In this document: positions 52,129-60,779 of the stretch, in pieces
Numbering within the stretch: position 1 is the stretch's first letter
Layout of the letters: each line of letters starts with the position of its first letter
Notes under the pieces: generated by a model
The model's input: only the letters and a program-made list of their open reading frames with translations
Told to the model about the DNA's origin: nothing
Databases searched by the model: none
Made by a program: the position numbers and the translations under genes
Assembly: GCF_015471405.1 (NCBI RefSeq)
Contig: NZ_BLVZ01000016.1
Coordinates: 62,001-126,000, forward strand
Origin: Pseudomonas cichorii
GTDB taxonomy: Bacteria > Pseudomonadota > Gammaproteobacteria > Pseudomonadales > Pseudomonadaceae
DNA length: 64,000 nucleotides
Reading direction: 5' to 3'

Positions 52129-52722
52129 ATGAATGATTTCACTCTGAATGCTGAACTGCGTTCCGACCTGGGGAAAGGTGCGAGCCGCCGCCTGCGTCGT
52201 CTCGCAAGCCTGGTTCCAGCTGTTGTCTACGGTGCTGACAAAGCGCCTGAGTCCATCAGCATGCTGGCTAAAGAAGTTGCCAAACTGCTCGAAAACGAAG
52301 CTGCTTTCAGCCACGTTATCGAACTGAACGTTGGTGGCACCAAGCAGAACGTCGTTATCAAGGCTCTGCAACGTCACCCGGCCAAAGGCCACGTACTGCA
52401 CGCTGACTTCGTTCGCGTTGTTGCCGGTCAGAAACTGACTGCAGTCGTTCCTGTTCACTTCATCAACGAAGAAGCACCGGTCAAGAAAGGCGGCGAAGTC
52501 TCGCACACTACTTCTGAAGTAGAAGTGTCCTGCCTGCCTAAAGACCTGCCTGAGTTCATCGAAGTTGACCTGGCCAAGGCCGTCATCGGTACCATCATCC
52601 ACCTGTCCGACCTGACCGCGCCTAAAGGCGTTGAGTTCGTCGCACTGGCGCATGGTAACGACCTGGCTGTTGCCAACGTTCACGCTCCACGTGTAGCACC
52701 AGAAGAAGGCGCTGCCGAGTAA
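52129..52722 (+). CDS. rplY: 50S ribosomal protein L25/general stress protein Ctc
   Basis: ATG 52129 with GGAG about eight bases upstream gives 197 residues, the long CTC/TL5 form of L25. It opens MNDFTLNAELRSDLGKGASR, and the C-terminal beta domain has FIEVDLAKAVIGTIIHLSD. It binds 5S rRNA. The gene stands alone between the prs terminator and pth; an upstream extension of the frame lacks a ribosome binding site. Confidence 0.95.
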   Translation: MNDFTLNAELRSDLGKGASRRLRRLASLVPAVVYGADKAPESISMLAKEVAKLLENEAAFSHVIELNVGGTKQNVVIKALQRHPAKGHVLHADFVRVVAGQKLTAVVPVHFINEEAPVKKGGEVSHTTSEVEVSCLPKDLPEFIEVDLAKAVIGTIIHLSDLTAPKGVEFVALAHGNDLAVANVHAPRVAPEEGAAE

Positions 52723-52887
52723 TTCATTTACTTGGTAACGTCGGAGTTGCTCAGGAAACATCGCGAGCGATAGCAGGCAAAGCGGGCGAGATCGCGGAGT
52801 TTACATCATGGTAAATGAGCACTTTTCGTCCACAACTGCCGTTTTCGCAAGCGGTGTTATCCACAACTCCAAGGAAGAGCCCCTGTC

Positions 52888-53472
52888 GTGACCGCCATAA
52901 AACTGATCGTTGGCCTGGGAAACCCTGGCACAGAATACGAACAGACCCGGCATAACGCAGGGGCTCTTTTCGTTGAGCGTATTGCTGCGGCGCAACGAGT
53001 CAACCTCGTTCCCGAGCGCAAATTCTTTGGCCTGACCGGACGCTTCACGCATCAGGGTCAGGATGTTCGTCTGCTGATTCCTACCACCTACATGAACCGC
53101 AGCGGTCAGGCTGTAGCGGCACTCGCCAGCTTCTATCGCATTGCGGTCGACTCCATTCTGGTAGCGCATGACGAACTCGACCTGCCTCCCGGCGTTGCCA
53201 AACTGAAAGTTGGCGGCGGGCATGGCGGTCATAACGGCCTGCGCGACATCATCGCGCAGCTCGGTAACCAGAACACTTTCCATCGCTTGCGGCTTGGCAT
53301 CGGCCACCCAGGCGATGCCAGCAAGGTATCCGGTTTCGTCCTGGGTCGAGCGCCACGCGCCGAACAGGAAAAACTGGATGCCAGTATCGACTTTGCCCTC
53401 GGCGTGCTGCCGGATATCTTCGCCGGTGAATGGAACCGGGCGATGAAAAACCTGCACAGCCAGAAGGCCTGA
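52888..53472 (+). CDS. pth: Peptidyl-tRNA hydrolase
   Basis: GTG 52888 follows AAGGAAGAG by eight bases. The 194-residue enzyme has VGLGNPGTEYEQTRHNAG near residue 9 with the catalytic His and Asn, and VAHDELDLPPGVAKLKVGGG with the Asp near residue 93. GHGGHNGLRDI follows. It recycles peptidyl-tRNA released from ribosomes. ychF starts 21 bases downstream. Confidence 0.96.
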   Translation: MTAIKLIVGLGNPGTEYEQTRHNAGALFVERIAAAQRVNLVPERKFFGLTGRFTHQGQDVRLLIPTTYMNRSGQAVAALASFYRIAVDSILVAHDELDLPPGVAKLKVGGGHGGHNGLRDIIAQLGNQNTFHRLRLGIGHPGDASKVSGFVLGRAPRAEQEKLDASIDFALGVLPDIFAGEWNRAMKNLHSQKA

Positions 53473-53493
53473 CATCACTCGAGGGTAAACACC

Positions 53494-54594
53494 ATGGGAT
53501 TCAACTGCGGCATCGTCGGCCTGCCTAACGTCGGCAAGTCCACCCTGTTCAACGCCCTGACCAAATCCGGCATTGCGGCAGAGAACTTCCCCTTCTGCAC
53601 GATCGAACCCAACACCGGTATCGTGCCGATGCCCGATCCACGTCTGGATGCCCTGGCCGCCATCGTGAAACCCGAGCGCGTCCTGCCGACCACCATGGAG
53701 TTCGTCGACATCGCCGGTCTGGTTGCCGGTGCCTCAAAAGGTGAAGGCCTGGGTAACAAGTTCCTGGCCAACATCCGTGAAACCGATGCCATCGCCCACG
53801 TGGTCCGCTGCTTTGAAGACGAGAACGTCATTCACGTTTCCAACAGCGTCGACCCCAAGCGCGATATCGAAATCATCGACCTCGAACTGATCTTTGCCGA
53901 CCTCGACAGTTGCGAGAAACAACTGCAGAAAGTCACTCGCAACGCCAAGGGCGGTGACAAGGATGCAGTGGCCCAGAAAGCCGTGCTCGAAAAACTCATC
54001 GCCCACTTCACTGAAGGCAAGCCTGCACGCAGCCTGATGAAAAGCATGAGCGCTGACGAGAAGCTGGTAATCCGTGGCTTCCACCTGCTGACCAGCAAGC
54101 CTGTGATGTACATCGCCAACGTTGCCGAAGACGGTTTCGAGAACAACCCGTTCCTGGACGTCGTCCTGGCCATCGCTGAAGAAGAAGGCGCGATTGTCGT
54201 ACCGGTCTGCAACAAGATCGAAGCTGAAATCGCCGAGCTTGAAGAAGGCGAAGAAAAAGACATGTTCCTCGAAGCCCTGGGCCTCGAAGAGCCTGGCCTG
54301 AACCGCGTGATTCGCGCCGGTTACGAACTTCTCAACCTGCAAACCTACTTTACCGCTGGCGTAAAAGAAGTCCGTGCCTGGACCGTCCGTGTAGGCGCCA
54401 CCGCGCCACAAGGCGCTGCCGTGATCCACACCGACTTCGAAAAAGGCTTCATCCGCGCCGAAGTCATTGCCTACGAAGACTTCATCCAGTTCAAGGGCGA
54501 AGCCGGTGCCAAGGAAGCCGGCAAATGGCGCCTGGAAGGCAAGGAATACATCGTCAAAGATGGCGACGTGATGCACTTCCGCTTCAACGTCTGA
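53494..54594 (+). CDS. ychF: Redox-regulated ATPase YchF (OLA1 family)
   Basis: The 366-residue P-loop protein has G1 GLPNVGKSTLFNAL at residues 8-21, G3-like DIAGLVAGASKG near residue 70 and the altered G4 NKIE that explains ATP preference. The C-terminal TGS domain ends GDVMHFRFNV. It binds ribosomes and responds to oxidative stress. It is coupled with pth as in most gammaproteobacteria; the conserved core block ends here. Confidence 0.96.
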   Translation: MGFNCGIVGLPNVGKSTLFNALTKSGIAAENFPFCTIEPNTGIVPMPDPRLDALAAIVKPERVLPTTMEFVDIAGLVAGASKGEGLGNKFLANIRETDAIAHVVRCFEDENVIHVSNSVDPKRDIEIIDLELIFADLDSCEKQLQKVTRNAKGGDKDAVAQKAVLEKLIAHFTEGKPARSLMKSMSADEKLVIRGFHLLTSKPVMYIANVAEDGFENNPFLDVVLAIAEEEGAIVVPVCNKIEAEIAELEEGEEKDMFLEALGLEEPGLNRVIRAGYELLNLQTYFTAGVKEVRAWTVRVGATAPQGAAVIHTDFEKGFIRAEVIAYEDFIQFKGEAGAKEAGKWRLEGKEYIVKDGDVMHFRFNV

Positions 54595-54632
54595 TGCCTG
54601 CCGTGGGTTGCCACGGATGCTGATGAACTCTC

Positions 54633-54668
54633 AAAGCCCCCGTAATCGCCATGCGATTCGGGGGTTTT
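54633..54668 (+). terminator. Rho-independent terminator after ychF
   Basis: CCCCCG(T)AATCGC pairs with GCGATTCGGGGG around CAT, followed by TTTTG. It isolates the ychF transcript from the accessory gene pair that follows. Confidence 0.88.
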
Positions 54669-54819
54669 GTGTTTCTTCAGGCCGCATAGTCATGCATATG
54701 GTGGACAGAGTCGATAGCACATGCACAGGAAACAAACTGTTCACTTTCGTAGGGATCAGGCTAGAGATTTATGCGAACATGCCACCGAACAGGAGCTGTA
54801 ACGAGAAAGGATCTCAGCG

Positions 54820-56919
54820 ATGACACACAACGAAGCGGAAAAACTCTTGCAAGCCGCATTACAAAACCCAGCGGCGCAATTTCGAGACGGGCAATGGGAA
54901 GCCATTGATGCATTGGTCAACCAGCGCAAGAAAATGCTGGTCGTGGAGCGTACCGGCTGGGGCAAGAGCTCCGTGTATTTCATCAGCACAAGGATTCTGC
55001 GAGATCGCGGACAGGGTCCGACAATCATCGTTTCCCCCTTGCTGGCATTGATGCGGAATCAGATCGAATCGGCTACTCGGCTGGGTATTCGTGCAGTCAC
55101 GCTCAACTCCACGAATCGGGATCAGTGGGAAGAGTCCAGACAGCAAATACTTGCCAATCAAGTCGATTGCCTGTTGATATCCCCAGAGCGATTGGCCAAC
55201 GATGAATTTATCGAAAGCACACTGCAACCGATTGCTGACCGGATCGGCTTGATGGTCATTGATGAAGCTCATTGCATTTCTGACTGGGGACATGACTTCC
55301 GGCCAGACTACCGCCGCATCCTCAATATCCTGCAATTTTTGCCAACCAATACGCCCGTACTGGGCACCACCGCCACGGCAAACAATCGCGTGATCAAAGA
55401 CATTCTCGATCAATTAGGTGAAATCACTATCCAACGCGGCCCCCTGGTACGCGAGAGCCTTGCTTTACAGAACCTTCGTCTCCCGGACCAGGCAAGTCGA
55501 TTGGCATGGCTGGCCGAAAACATCCCGCAGCTCACAGGCACCGGTATTGTCTATACGCTGACACAGCGCGATACGGATCAGGTATCTGACTGGCTGAACG
55601 ACAACGGCATCAGCGCAGCAGCCTATTATGGCAGCGTCACACATCCTGACTTCCCCGAAAGCGATGACTACCGCCAGCATCTTGAAGCCCGCCTACTCAA
55701 TAACGACCTGAAAGTACTGGTTGCCACATCCGCTCTCGGCATGGGCTATGACAAACCCGATCTGGGTTTTGTCATCCACTATCAGACACCGGGCTCTCTT
55801 GTTGCCTACTACCAGCAGGTTGGCCGAGCTGGCCGAGGGATTGATTACTCGGTTGGCATACTGATGTCAGGCAAGGAGGACGAAGATATTCATGATTTCT
55901 TCCGCCGCTCTGCCTTCCCGAGTCAGGGACAAGTGCGCCATATTCTGGACAAGCTGAAACAATCCGATGGACTGAGCATTCGAGACCTGGAAGAACACAG
56001 CAACCTTGCGAAAGGCCAGATCGAAAAAACCCTGAAATACCTGAGCGCGGAAAAAAAACCTCCCGTGATCAAGACCAACAGCAAGTGGCACTTTGTAGCC
56101 GCTGACTACCACCTCGATGAAGCACGCATCTCCCAATTGACCCAGCTTCGCAAGCAGGAATGGGCAGAGGTCAATACGTATCTGGACTCCAAAGATTGCC
56201 TGATGGCCTTTATCCGCGGAGCACTGAATGATCCAGCCCATGAAAACTGTGGCAAGTGTGCCAATTGCCTAGAAAACAATATTGTACCTGCACAGCTCAA
56301 TGCTGAACTGATGCATCGTGCAGCAACCTTTATCCGCCATGCCGAGTTTCCAATAGAACCGCGCAAGCAGGTCGCCAAAGGCGCTTTCGTGGAGTATGGC
56401 TTTCCTACCCATCTTCCATCTGCCTGGCTAGCCGAAGAAGGGCGGATACTGTCACGCTGGCGCGATAGCGGTTGGGGGCAATTGGCAGCTACGGGTAAGG
56501 AACAGAATCACTTCGATGATGCGCTGGTAGAAGCGATGGTGGAAATGATTACCCAACGCTGGCAACCTACACCGACTCCTGCCTGGGTGTGTTGCGTTCC
56601 ATCGCTTGGGCATCCAGATCTGGTACCGTCCTTTGCTCGCCGGTTGGCAACGGCCTTGAAGATTCCCTTTGTCAATGCAGTCAGCAAGATCAAGGAAAAC
56701 CAGCAGCAGAAGCACCAGAACAACAGCTTCCATCAATGCAAAAATCTCGATGGTGTATTCGCTCTTTCAGAGGAGCTACCTGAAGGCCCAGTGCTATTGG
56801 TCGATGACATGGTCGACTCACGCTGGACGCTGACAGTGATAGCAACCCTACTACGTCGCGCAGGCAAAGGTCCTGTTTTTCCTTTAGCAATCTCCTCCAC
56901 TGCAAACAAAGAAGCATGA
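54820..56919 (+). CDS. RecQ-like DNA helicase fused to a C-terminal phosphoribosyltransferase domain
   Basis: The 699-residue protein has SF2 motifs in RecQ style. Walker A is GWGKS at residues 46-50, DEAHCISDWGHDFRPDY begins at 148 (with the RecQ aromatic loop), GTTATANNR is at 182-190 and motif VI YYQQVGRAGRG ends at 340. Cysteines 460, 477, 480 and 483 form the RecQ zinc site, and winged-helix-like sequence lies before it. No HRDC domain follows. Instead residues 585-695 hold a type I PRTase with the PRPP loop VLLVDDMVDSRWTL at 658-671. AAGGA nine bases upstream supports the ATG. The dprA-like gene is coupled by ATGA. A DNA-conflict or defence function is inferred. Confidence 0.88.
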   Translation: MTHNEAEKLLQAALQNPAAQFRDGQWEAIDALVNQRKKMLVVERTGWGKSSVYFISTRILRDRGQGPTIIVSPLLALMRNQIESATRLGIRAVTLNSTNRDQWEESRQQILANQVDCLLISPERLANDEFIESTLQPIADRIGLMVIDEAHCISDWGHDFRPDYRRILNILQFLPTNTPVLGTTATANNRVIKDILDQLGEITIQRGPLVRESLALQNLRLPDQASRLAWLAENIPQLTGTGIVYTLTQRDTDQVSDWLNDNGISAAAYYGSVTHPDFPESDDYRQHLEARLLNNDLKVLVATSALGMGYDKPDLGFVIHYQTPGSLVAYYQQVGRAGRGIDYSVGILMSGKEDEDIHDFFRRSAFPSQGQVRHILDKLKQSDGLSIRDLEEHSNLAKGQIEKTLKYLSAEKKPPVIKTNSKWHFVAADYHLDEARISQLTQLRKQEWAEVNTYLDSKDCLMAFIRGALNDPAHENCGKCANCLENNIVPAQLNAELMHRAATFIRHAEFPIEPRKQVAKGAFVEYGFPTHLPSAWLAEEGRILSRWRDSGWGQLAATGKEQNHFDDALVEAMVEMITQRWQPTPTPAWVCCVPSLGHPDLVPSFARRLATALKIPFVNAVSKIKENQQQKHQNNSFHQCKNLDGVFALSEELPEGPVLLVDDMVDSRWTLTVIATLLRRAGKGPVFPLAISSTANKEA

Positions 56920-58190
56920 TGAATACCAATAACCAGGCCATTCTTTTGATGACTTGCCATTTTTCCAAGTCTGCAAAAAGCGACGTAAAACCACTCTCAC
57001 CTACGGAGTGGGGGCGTTTTGCGCTCTGGCTGAATGAGCAAGGCAGTACTCCTGCAAGCCTGGTCAGCGAAGACCCTCGCCACGTACTGCACAAATGGTC
57101 CGACTCTGGAATCACGCTAGAGCGCATAGAGCAGTTGCTCAATCGCGGCCATGCGCTGGCCTTTGCACTTGAAAAGTGGAGCCGGGCCGGAATCTGGGTA
57201 CTGACTCGCTCGGACAATGACTATCCAAAACTGCTCAAGCAAAGACTACGTACCGCAGCACCAGCTGTGCTGTTTGGCTGCGGTAATGCATCTCTGTTGA
57301 ACCTGCTCGGTATCAGCGTCGTTGGTTCTCGAAATGCCAGTAGCGCAGACCTTGATTATGCGCACACATTTGGACAGCGCCTTGCGCAAGCAGGACTCAG
57401 CGTAATATCCGGAGCAGCCAAGGGTATTGATGAGGAATCGATGCTGGGCGGACTGGAAGGCGAAGGTTCGGCAGTCGGGGTAATGGCCGACAGCTTGTTT
57501 AAAGCGGCTACATCCTCCAAATGGCGTCAGGGGTTGATGAACAATAAGCTGGTGCTGGTTTCCTCTTTCAGTCCTGAAGCGGGCTTCAATACGGGTAATG
57601 CCATGGCCCGTAACAAGTACATTTACGCGATGAGCCAGGCTTCGGTTGTCGTGCATTCCGGTCGCAAGGGTGGCACCTGGACTGGGGCAATGGAGAATCT
57701 CAAGAAGTCCTGGGTTCCCCTCTGGGTGCATCGCAGCATGGATACTGAATCCGGTAACTCGTTACTGGTGAGTGAGGGCGGACAGTGGCTGGATGACAAC
57801 ACGGAATCGCTTGATGTCAGAGCACTGCTTTCGCACAACGATAGTGTGAAACCGATTGCCGACTTACTGACCTCTACACCTGCAGAGGCATCTGAGTTTT
57901 CCCAAGTGACAGAGCAGGAAAGTCAGTTGCCAGAATATGGCGCTGAAAAACCTGAGCCCCCCATCGATACCCCTGACTTGAGTTTCTATCAGATCTTTTT
58001 GCTGAAACTCGAAAAGATTGGCAGAGCCGTTACGGTAGATGAGCTGGCGGAAGAATGGACCATCCCTAAAACACTGATCAATAACTGGCTTAAACAATCC
58101 ATCGAAGAGGGCCAAGTGAAAAAGCTGAAAAACCCTGTACGTTACCAGCTTTCCTCCATCGATCAGTTGGGACTGAGCCTGCACACCTGA
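56916..58190 (+). CDS. Divergent DprA-like protein, partner of RecQ-PRTase
   Basis: The 424-residue protein has an N-terminal helical region (about 25-110), a DprA Rossmann core with ISVVGSRNASS at 133-143, ISGAAKGIDEESM at 164-176, the ARNKYIYAMS block near 231 and HSGRKGGTW near 247. A C-terminal winged helix lies at about 355-415. The core resembles single-strand DNA-binding DprA but replaces the usual GxxAH segment by DEESMLGGLE. It overlaps the RecQ-PRTase stop as ATGA with no ribosome binding site of its own. Housekeeping dprA normally sits beside smf/topA genes, which are absent. Its end overlaps the convergent TDT gene by 28 bases. Confidence 0.87.
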   Translation: MMNTNNQAILLMTCHFSKSAKSDVKPLSPTEWGRFALWLNEQGSTPASLVSEDPRHVLHKWSDSGITLERIEQLLNRGHALAFALEKWSRAGIWVLTRSDNDYPKLLKQRLRTAAPAVLFGCGNASLLNLLGISVVGSRNASSADLDYAHTFGQRLAQAGLSVISGAAKGIDEESMLGGLEGEGSAVGVMADSLFKAATSSKWRQGLMNNKLVLVSSFSPEAGFNTGNAMARNKYIYAMSQASVVVHSGRKGGTWTGAMENLKKSWVPLWVHRSMDTESGNSLLVSEGGQWLDDNTESLDVRALLSHNDSVKPIADLLTSTPAEASEFSQVTEQESQLPEYGAEKPEPPIDTPDLSFYQIFLLKLEKIGRAVTVDELAEEWTIPKTLINNWLKQSIEEGQVKKLKNPVRYQLSSIDQLGLSLHT

Positions 58191-59353
58191 TCCCCCGCCC
58201 TTCCCAACGAAGCAATACAAGGCGACACAAACAGGTTGCCACGATAAGCCCCGGCCCATGTCCTGGAGGCAACGATCAGCCACATCACGGCCAGCATCAT
58301 CACCAGCACGACGCCCAGCACATCGAAAAATACCAGATGCAAGATCGCGCCCAGCTTCAGGGTGGTGGCTGCGTATACGCCCAACGGGAAGATGAAGCCC
58401 CACCAGCCCAGGTTGAACGGAATGCCGGTCTTGAAGTAACGCAGGGTGATCAACAGGGCGAGCGTAAGCCACCACAGGCCAAGCCCCCAGAACAGAATGC
58501 CGACAATCAGGCCGAGCCCTTTGGCAACGTCACCGATGCTTGCCAGGCCATTGGCTGCAAAGATGGCTGGCGAGTCGGCCCCCAGCACCAGCATACCCAT
58601 GGCACCGGTTCCAATCGGGCCCAGGGACAACCAGCTCGACGCGGCCATGCTTTCGTGAGGCAGTTTGTGCAAGGCCATGCGCAACAGCAGGATCACCAGA
58701 ATGCTCAGGGCAACCGGCACGGAATACGCCCACAGCACGTAACTGGTGATGAGCATGGTGAACTGCGCGCTGGCATCAGCGAGATGAGGAGCAAGCATAC
58801 CGCCACTGGCAGCGGCGACTTCGGCAGCCACGACGGGCAAGAGCCATACAGCCGTCATCTGGTCGATACTGTGCTGTTGGCGGGTAAACATCATGAAAGG
58901 AATCAGCACCCCACAAGCCAGCGCCATTGCCACATCGATCCACCACAAGGCCTGAGCCAGTGCAATCACCGAAACTCCCCAGCGCGGTAGTCCGTACAGG
59001 AGCAGCCCACTGATGATCGTGGCCAGGCCCATGGGAATCGTCCCGAAGAACATCGAGACAGTGGAGTGACCGAAAACCTGTTTGGCCTCATCGAAAAACA
59101 GTACCCAGCGACTCGCATACATCACGCTGAACAGCACGAACAATCCGATGTTGAAAAGCCAGAGAGCCTCGCCCACGGTCTTGAGCAGTGGCACGGAAAA
59201 AGGCAATTGCCCCAGCAGCAAGGCCAGAATACCTGTGCCCATCGTTACGGCAAACCAGTTGGGAGTGAATTGCCGGATAGCTTCCCGCGGGCTCGACAGA
59301 GCAGCCAATGGACGACCACGCCCCATAATCGCTGCTGAACTGATGTTGCTCAT
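58163..59353 (-). CDS. TDT-family transporter (tellurite-resistance/dicarboxylate or sulfite exporter type)
   Basis: From ATG 59353 (GGGA eight bases upstream) the 396-residue protein has about ten hydrophobic helices. FTPNWFAVTMGTGILALLLG opens it, matching the TDT (TehA/Mae1/SSU1) family, and FNLGWWGFIFPLGVYAATTLKLG is the second conserved block. Family members export sulfite, C4-dicarboxylates or tellurite; sequence alone does not decide. It is divergent from a LysR gene, which probably regulates it. Its last 28 bases overlap the dprA-like gene. Confidence 0.87.
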   Translation of the reverse strand: MSNISSAAIMGRGRPLAALSSPREAIRQFTPNWFAVTMGTGILALLLGQLPFSVPLLKTVGEALWLFNIGLFVLFSVMYASRWVLFFDEAKQVFGHSTVSMFFGTIPMGLATIISGLLLYGLPRWGVSVIALAQALWWIDVAMALACGVLIPFMMFTRQQHSIDQMTAVWLLPVVAAEVAAASGGMLAPHLADASAQFTMLITSYVLWAYSVPVALSILVILLLRMALHKLPHESMAASSWLSLGPIGTGAMGMLVLGADSPAIFAANGLASIGDVAKGLGLIVGILFWGLGLWWLTLALLITLRYFKTGIPFNLGWWGFIFPLGVYAATTLKLGAILHLVFFDVLGVVLVMMLAVMWLIVASRTWAGAYRGNLFVSPCIASLGRAGDQVCRLSPN

Positions 59354-59408
59354 GTGCATATTCCCGCTTGATGGCATAAGCCCAGTCTAGGGAACGCAAA
59401 ATAATTAT

Positions 59409-59444
59409 AAAAATGGGTAATATAGGTTTCGCTTACCCATTTTT
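59409..59444. promoter_or_regulatory. Perfect 12-bp inverted repeat between TDT and LysR genes
   Basis: AAAAATGGGTAA (59409-59420) is exactly inverted at 59433-59444 (TTACCCATTTTT) with a 12-base spacer. It ends 12 bases before the LysR GTG and lies 55 bases upstream of the TDT start, so it is the likely LysR-binding site or an overlapping promoter element. Confidence 0.6.
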
Positions 59445-59456
59445 CAGGTAGATCGA

Positions 59457-60368
59457 GTGAAGCTGAGCCTTCGTCAATTGCAGATTTTCTGCGCCATCAG
59501 CCAACATGGCAGCACCACCAGCGCGGCACTTGCGGTGTCGTTGTCACAATCGGCCACCAGTGCCGCGCTGAATGAACTGGAAAGCGCTCTTGATACGCGC
59601 CTGTTCGACCGAGTAGGCAAGCGCCTGGTACTTAACGACAACGGCCACGCCTTGCTGCCTCAGGCCAGAAAGATGCTCGAAAGCGCACAACAGATCGAGG
59701 CCAGCTTCCAGCCCGGCAACGTGGATGTGAAAACGCGCCTGCGAGTAGGCTGCAGCACCACGATAGGCAACTATGTGCTGCCGCTGATTCTTGGCGAATT
59801 GCGGCAGTCGGCTCCTCTGCTGCAGATAGATGTCGAGATGGGCAACAGCATGACCATCGCCAGAAAAGTCGCCGACTTTGAAATCGACATGGGGTTAATC
59901 GAAGGCCCCTGTCATTTGCCTGAACTCAGTGCCGAGCCGTGGCTGGTGGATGAACTGTTGATTGTCGCCGGCAGCCAGCATCCGCTGGCCAAGCAGGAAA
60001 ACATCACCCTGAGCGATCTGCAGGATGCCGAATGGCTGCTGCGTGAGCCGGGCTCTGGCACCCGCGAAGTCGTCGAACAGTTGCTGCTGCGGCATTTACA
60101 TGGTCTGTCCGACATCCGGCAGATCGGCAGCTCCGAAGCCATCAAACATACTCTGGCCCAAAGCATCGGTATCAGTTGCCTGTCGCGTTGGGTGGTGGCC
60201 GATCTGTTGGCCTCAAAACAGCTGAAGGTTCTGAGCGGAGATCTTCCACCCTTTACCCGACGATTCTTTCTGATTCGCCATCGGGAAAAATTCCTCTCGG
60301 CGGGTCTTGAGCGTTTCTGGAACAGTTGCAGCCGGTTTGAGGAAAACCGTTTGCAGGGAGTGAAATAG
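59457..60368 (+). CDS. LysR-family transcriptional regulator
   Basis: The 303-residue regulator starts at GTG 59457 (AGGTAGA nearby). Its helix-turn-helix covers about residues 3-60 (LSLRQLQIFCAISQHGSTTSA, in parts LRQLQIFCAIS and HGSTTSAALA), followed by a type 2 periplasmic-binding-like effector domain with LRVGCSTTIGNYVLP. It is divergent from the TDT exporter, and the 12-bp inverted repeat sits between the two starts. The effector is unknown; sulfur-oxyanion or acid sensing would fit some TDT partners. Confidence 0.9.
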   Translation: MKLSLRQLQIFCAISQHGSTTSAALAVSLSQSATSAALNELESALDTRLFDRVGKRLVLNDNGHALLPQARKMLESAQQIEASFQPGNVDVKTRLRVGCSTTIGNYVLPLILGELRQSAPLLQIDVEMGNSMTIARKVADFEIDMGLIEGPCHLPELSAEPWLVDELLIVAGSQHPLAKQENITLSDLQDAEWLLREPGSGTREVVEQLLLRHLHGLSDIRQIGSSEAIKHTLAQSIGISCLSRWVVADLLASKQLKVLSGDLPPFTRRFFLIRHREKFLSAGLERFWNSCSRFEENRLQGVK

Positions 60369-60680
60369 ATGCAGCCATTGAGCGCACGCGAGGTCTATCA
60401 GCAGCTGCGAGACACGGCGCAGGGCATTCACCCTCTGCGGCTCGGGCAACCGCTCGAATCGGGTCTGCTGCAAATCATTATCGAAGGCTGGTGCATGACC
60501 CTCGATGTCAGCGACAGGCATCTGCACCATTGCCAGCACTGCCTGAGCCCTGATGGCAGGGTATGGAGCCTGGATACTCAACGCTACGGCACAGACCCGG
60601 TCAGCCTGCTCAGCACCTGGGAGCTGGCGCAGATCGAGCGATTACTGTTCAAGGCCTGCGATAGCGATTTTTCCATGTAA
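60369..60680 (+). CDS. Hypothetical protein, 103 residues
   Basis: ATG 60369 directly follows the LysR stop (60366-60368), so it is probably co-translated. The product MQPLSAREVYQQLRDTAQGI... contains HLHHCQHCLSPDGRVWSL, a His/Cys cluster that could bind metal, and ends DSDFSM. I recognise no family. A GGGAG stretch five bases upstream supports translation. Confidence 0.7.
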   Translation: MQPLSAREVYQQLRDTAQGIHPLRLGQPLESGLLQIIIEGWCMTLDVSDRHLHHCQHCLSPDGRVWSLDTQRYGTDPVSLLSTWELAQIERLLFKACDSDFSM

Positions 60681-60779
60681 AATGCTGCCTTGTACTATCG
60701 TCAGGTCAGCTTGTCCCTTACAGTCGCGACCTCAGGTTGGCGCACTCAAGTCTTGTCAGAATCCAAGGTAAAAACTCTC

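Noticed and set aside
54695..54823. 43-codon ORF ending as ATGA on the RecQ-PRTase start
   Set aside because: The overlap geometry looks attractive, but there is no ribosome binding site before it and the peptide has no recognisable features; the RecQ-like gene has its own good site.
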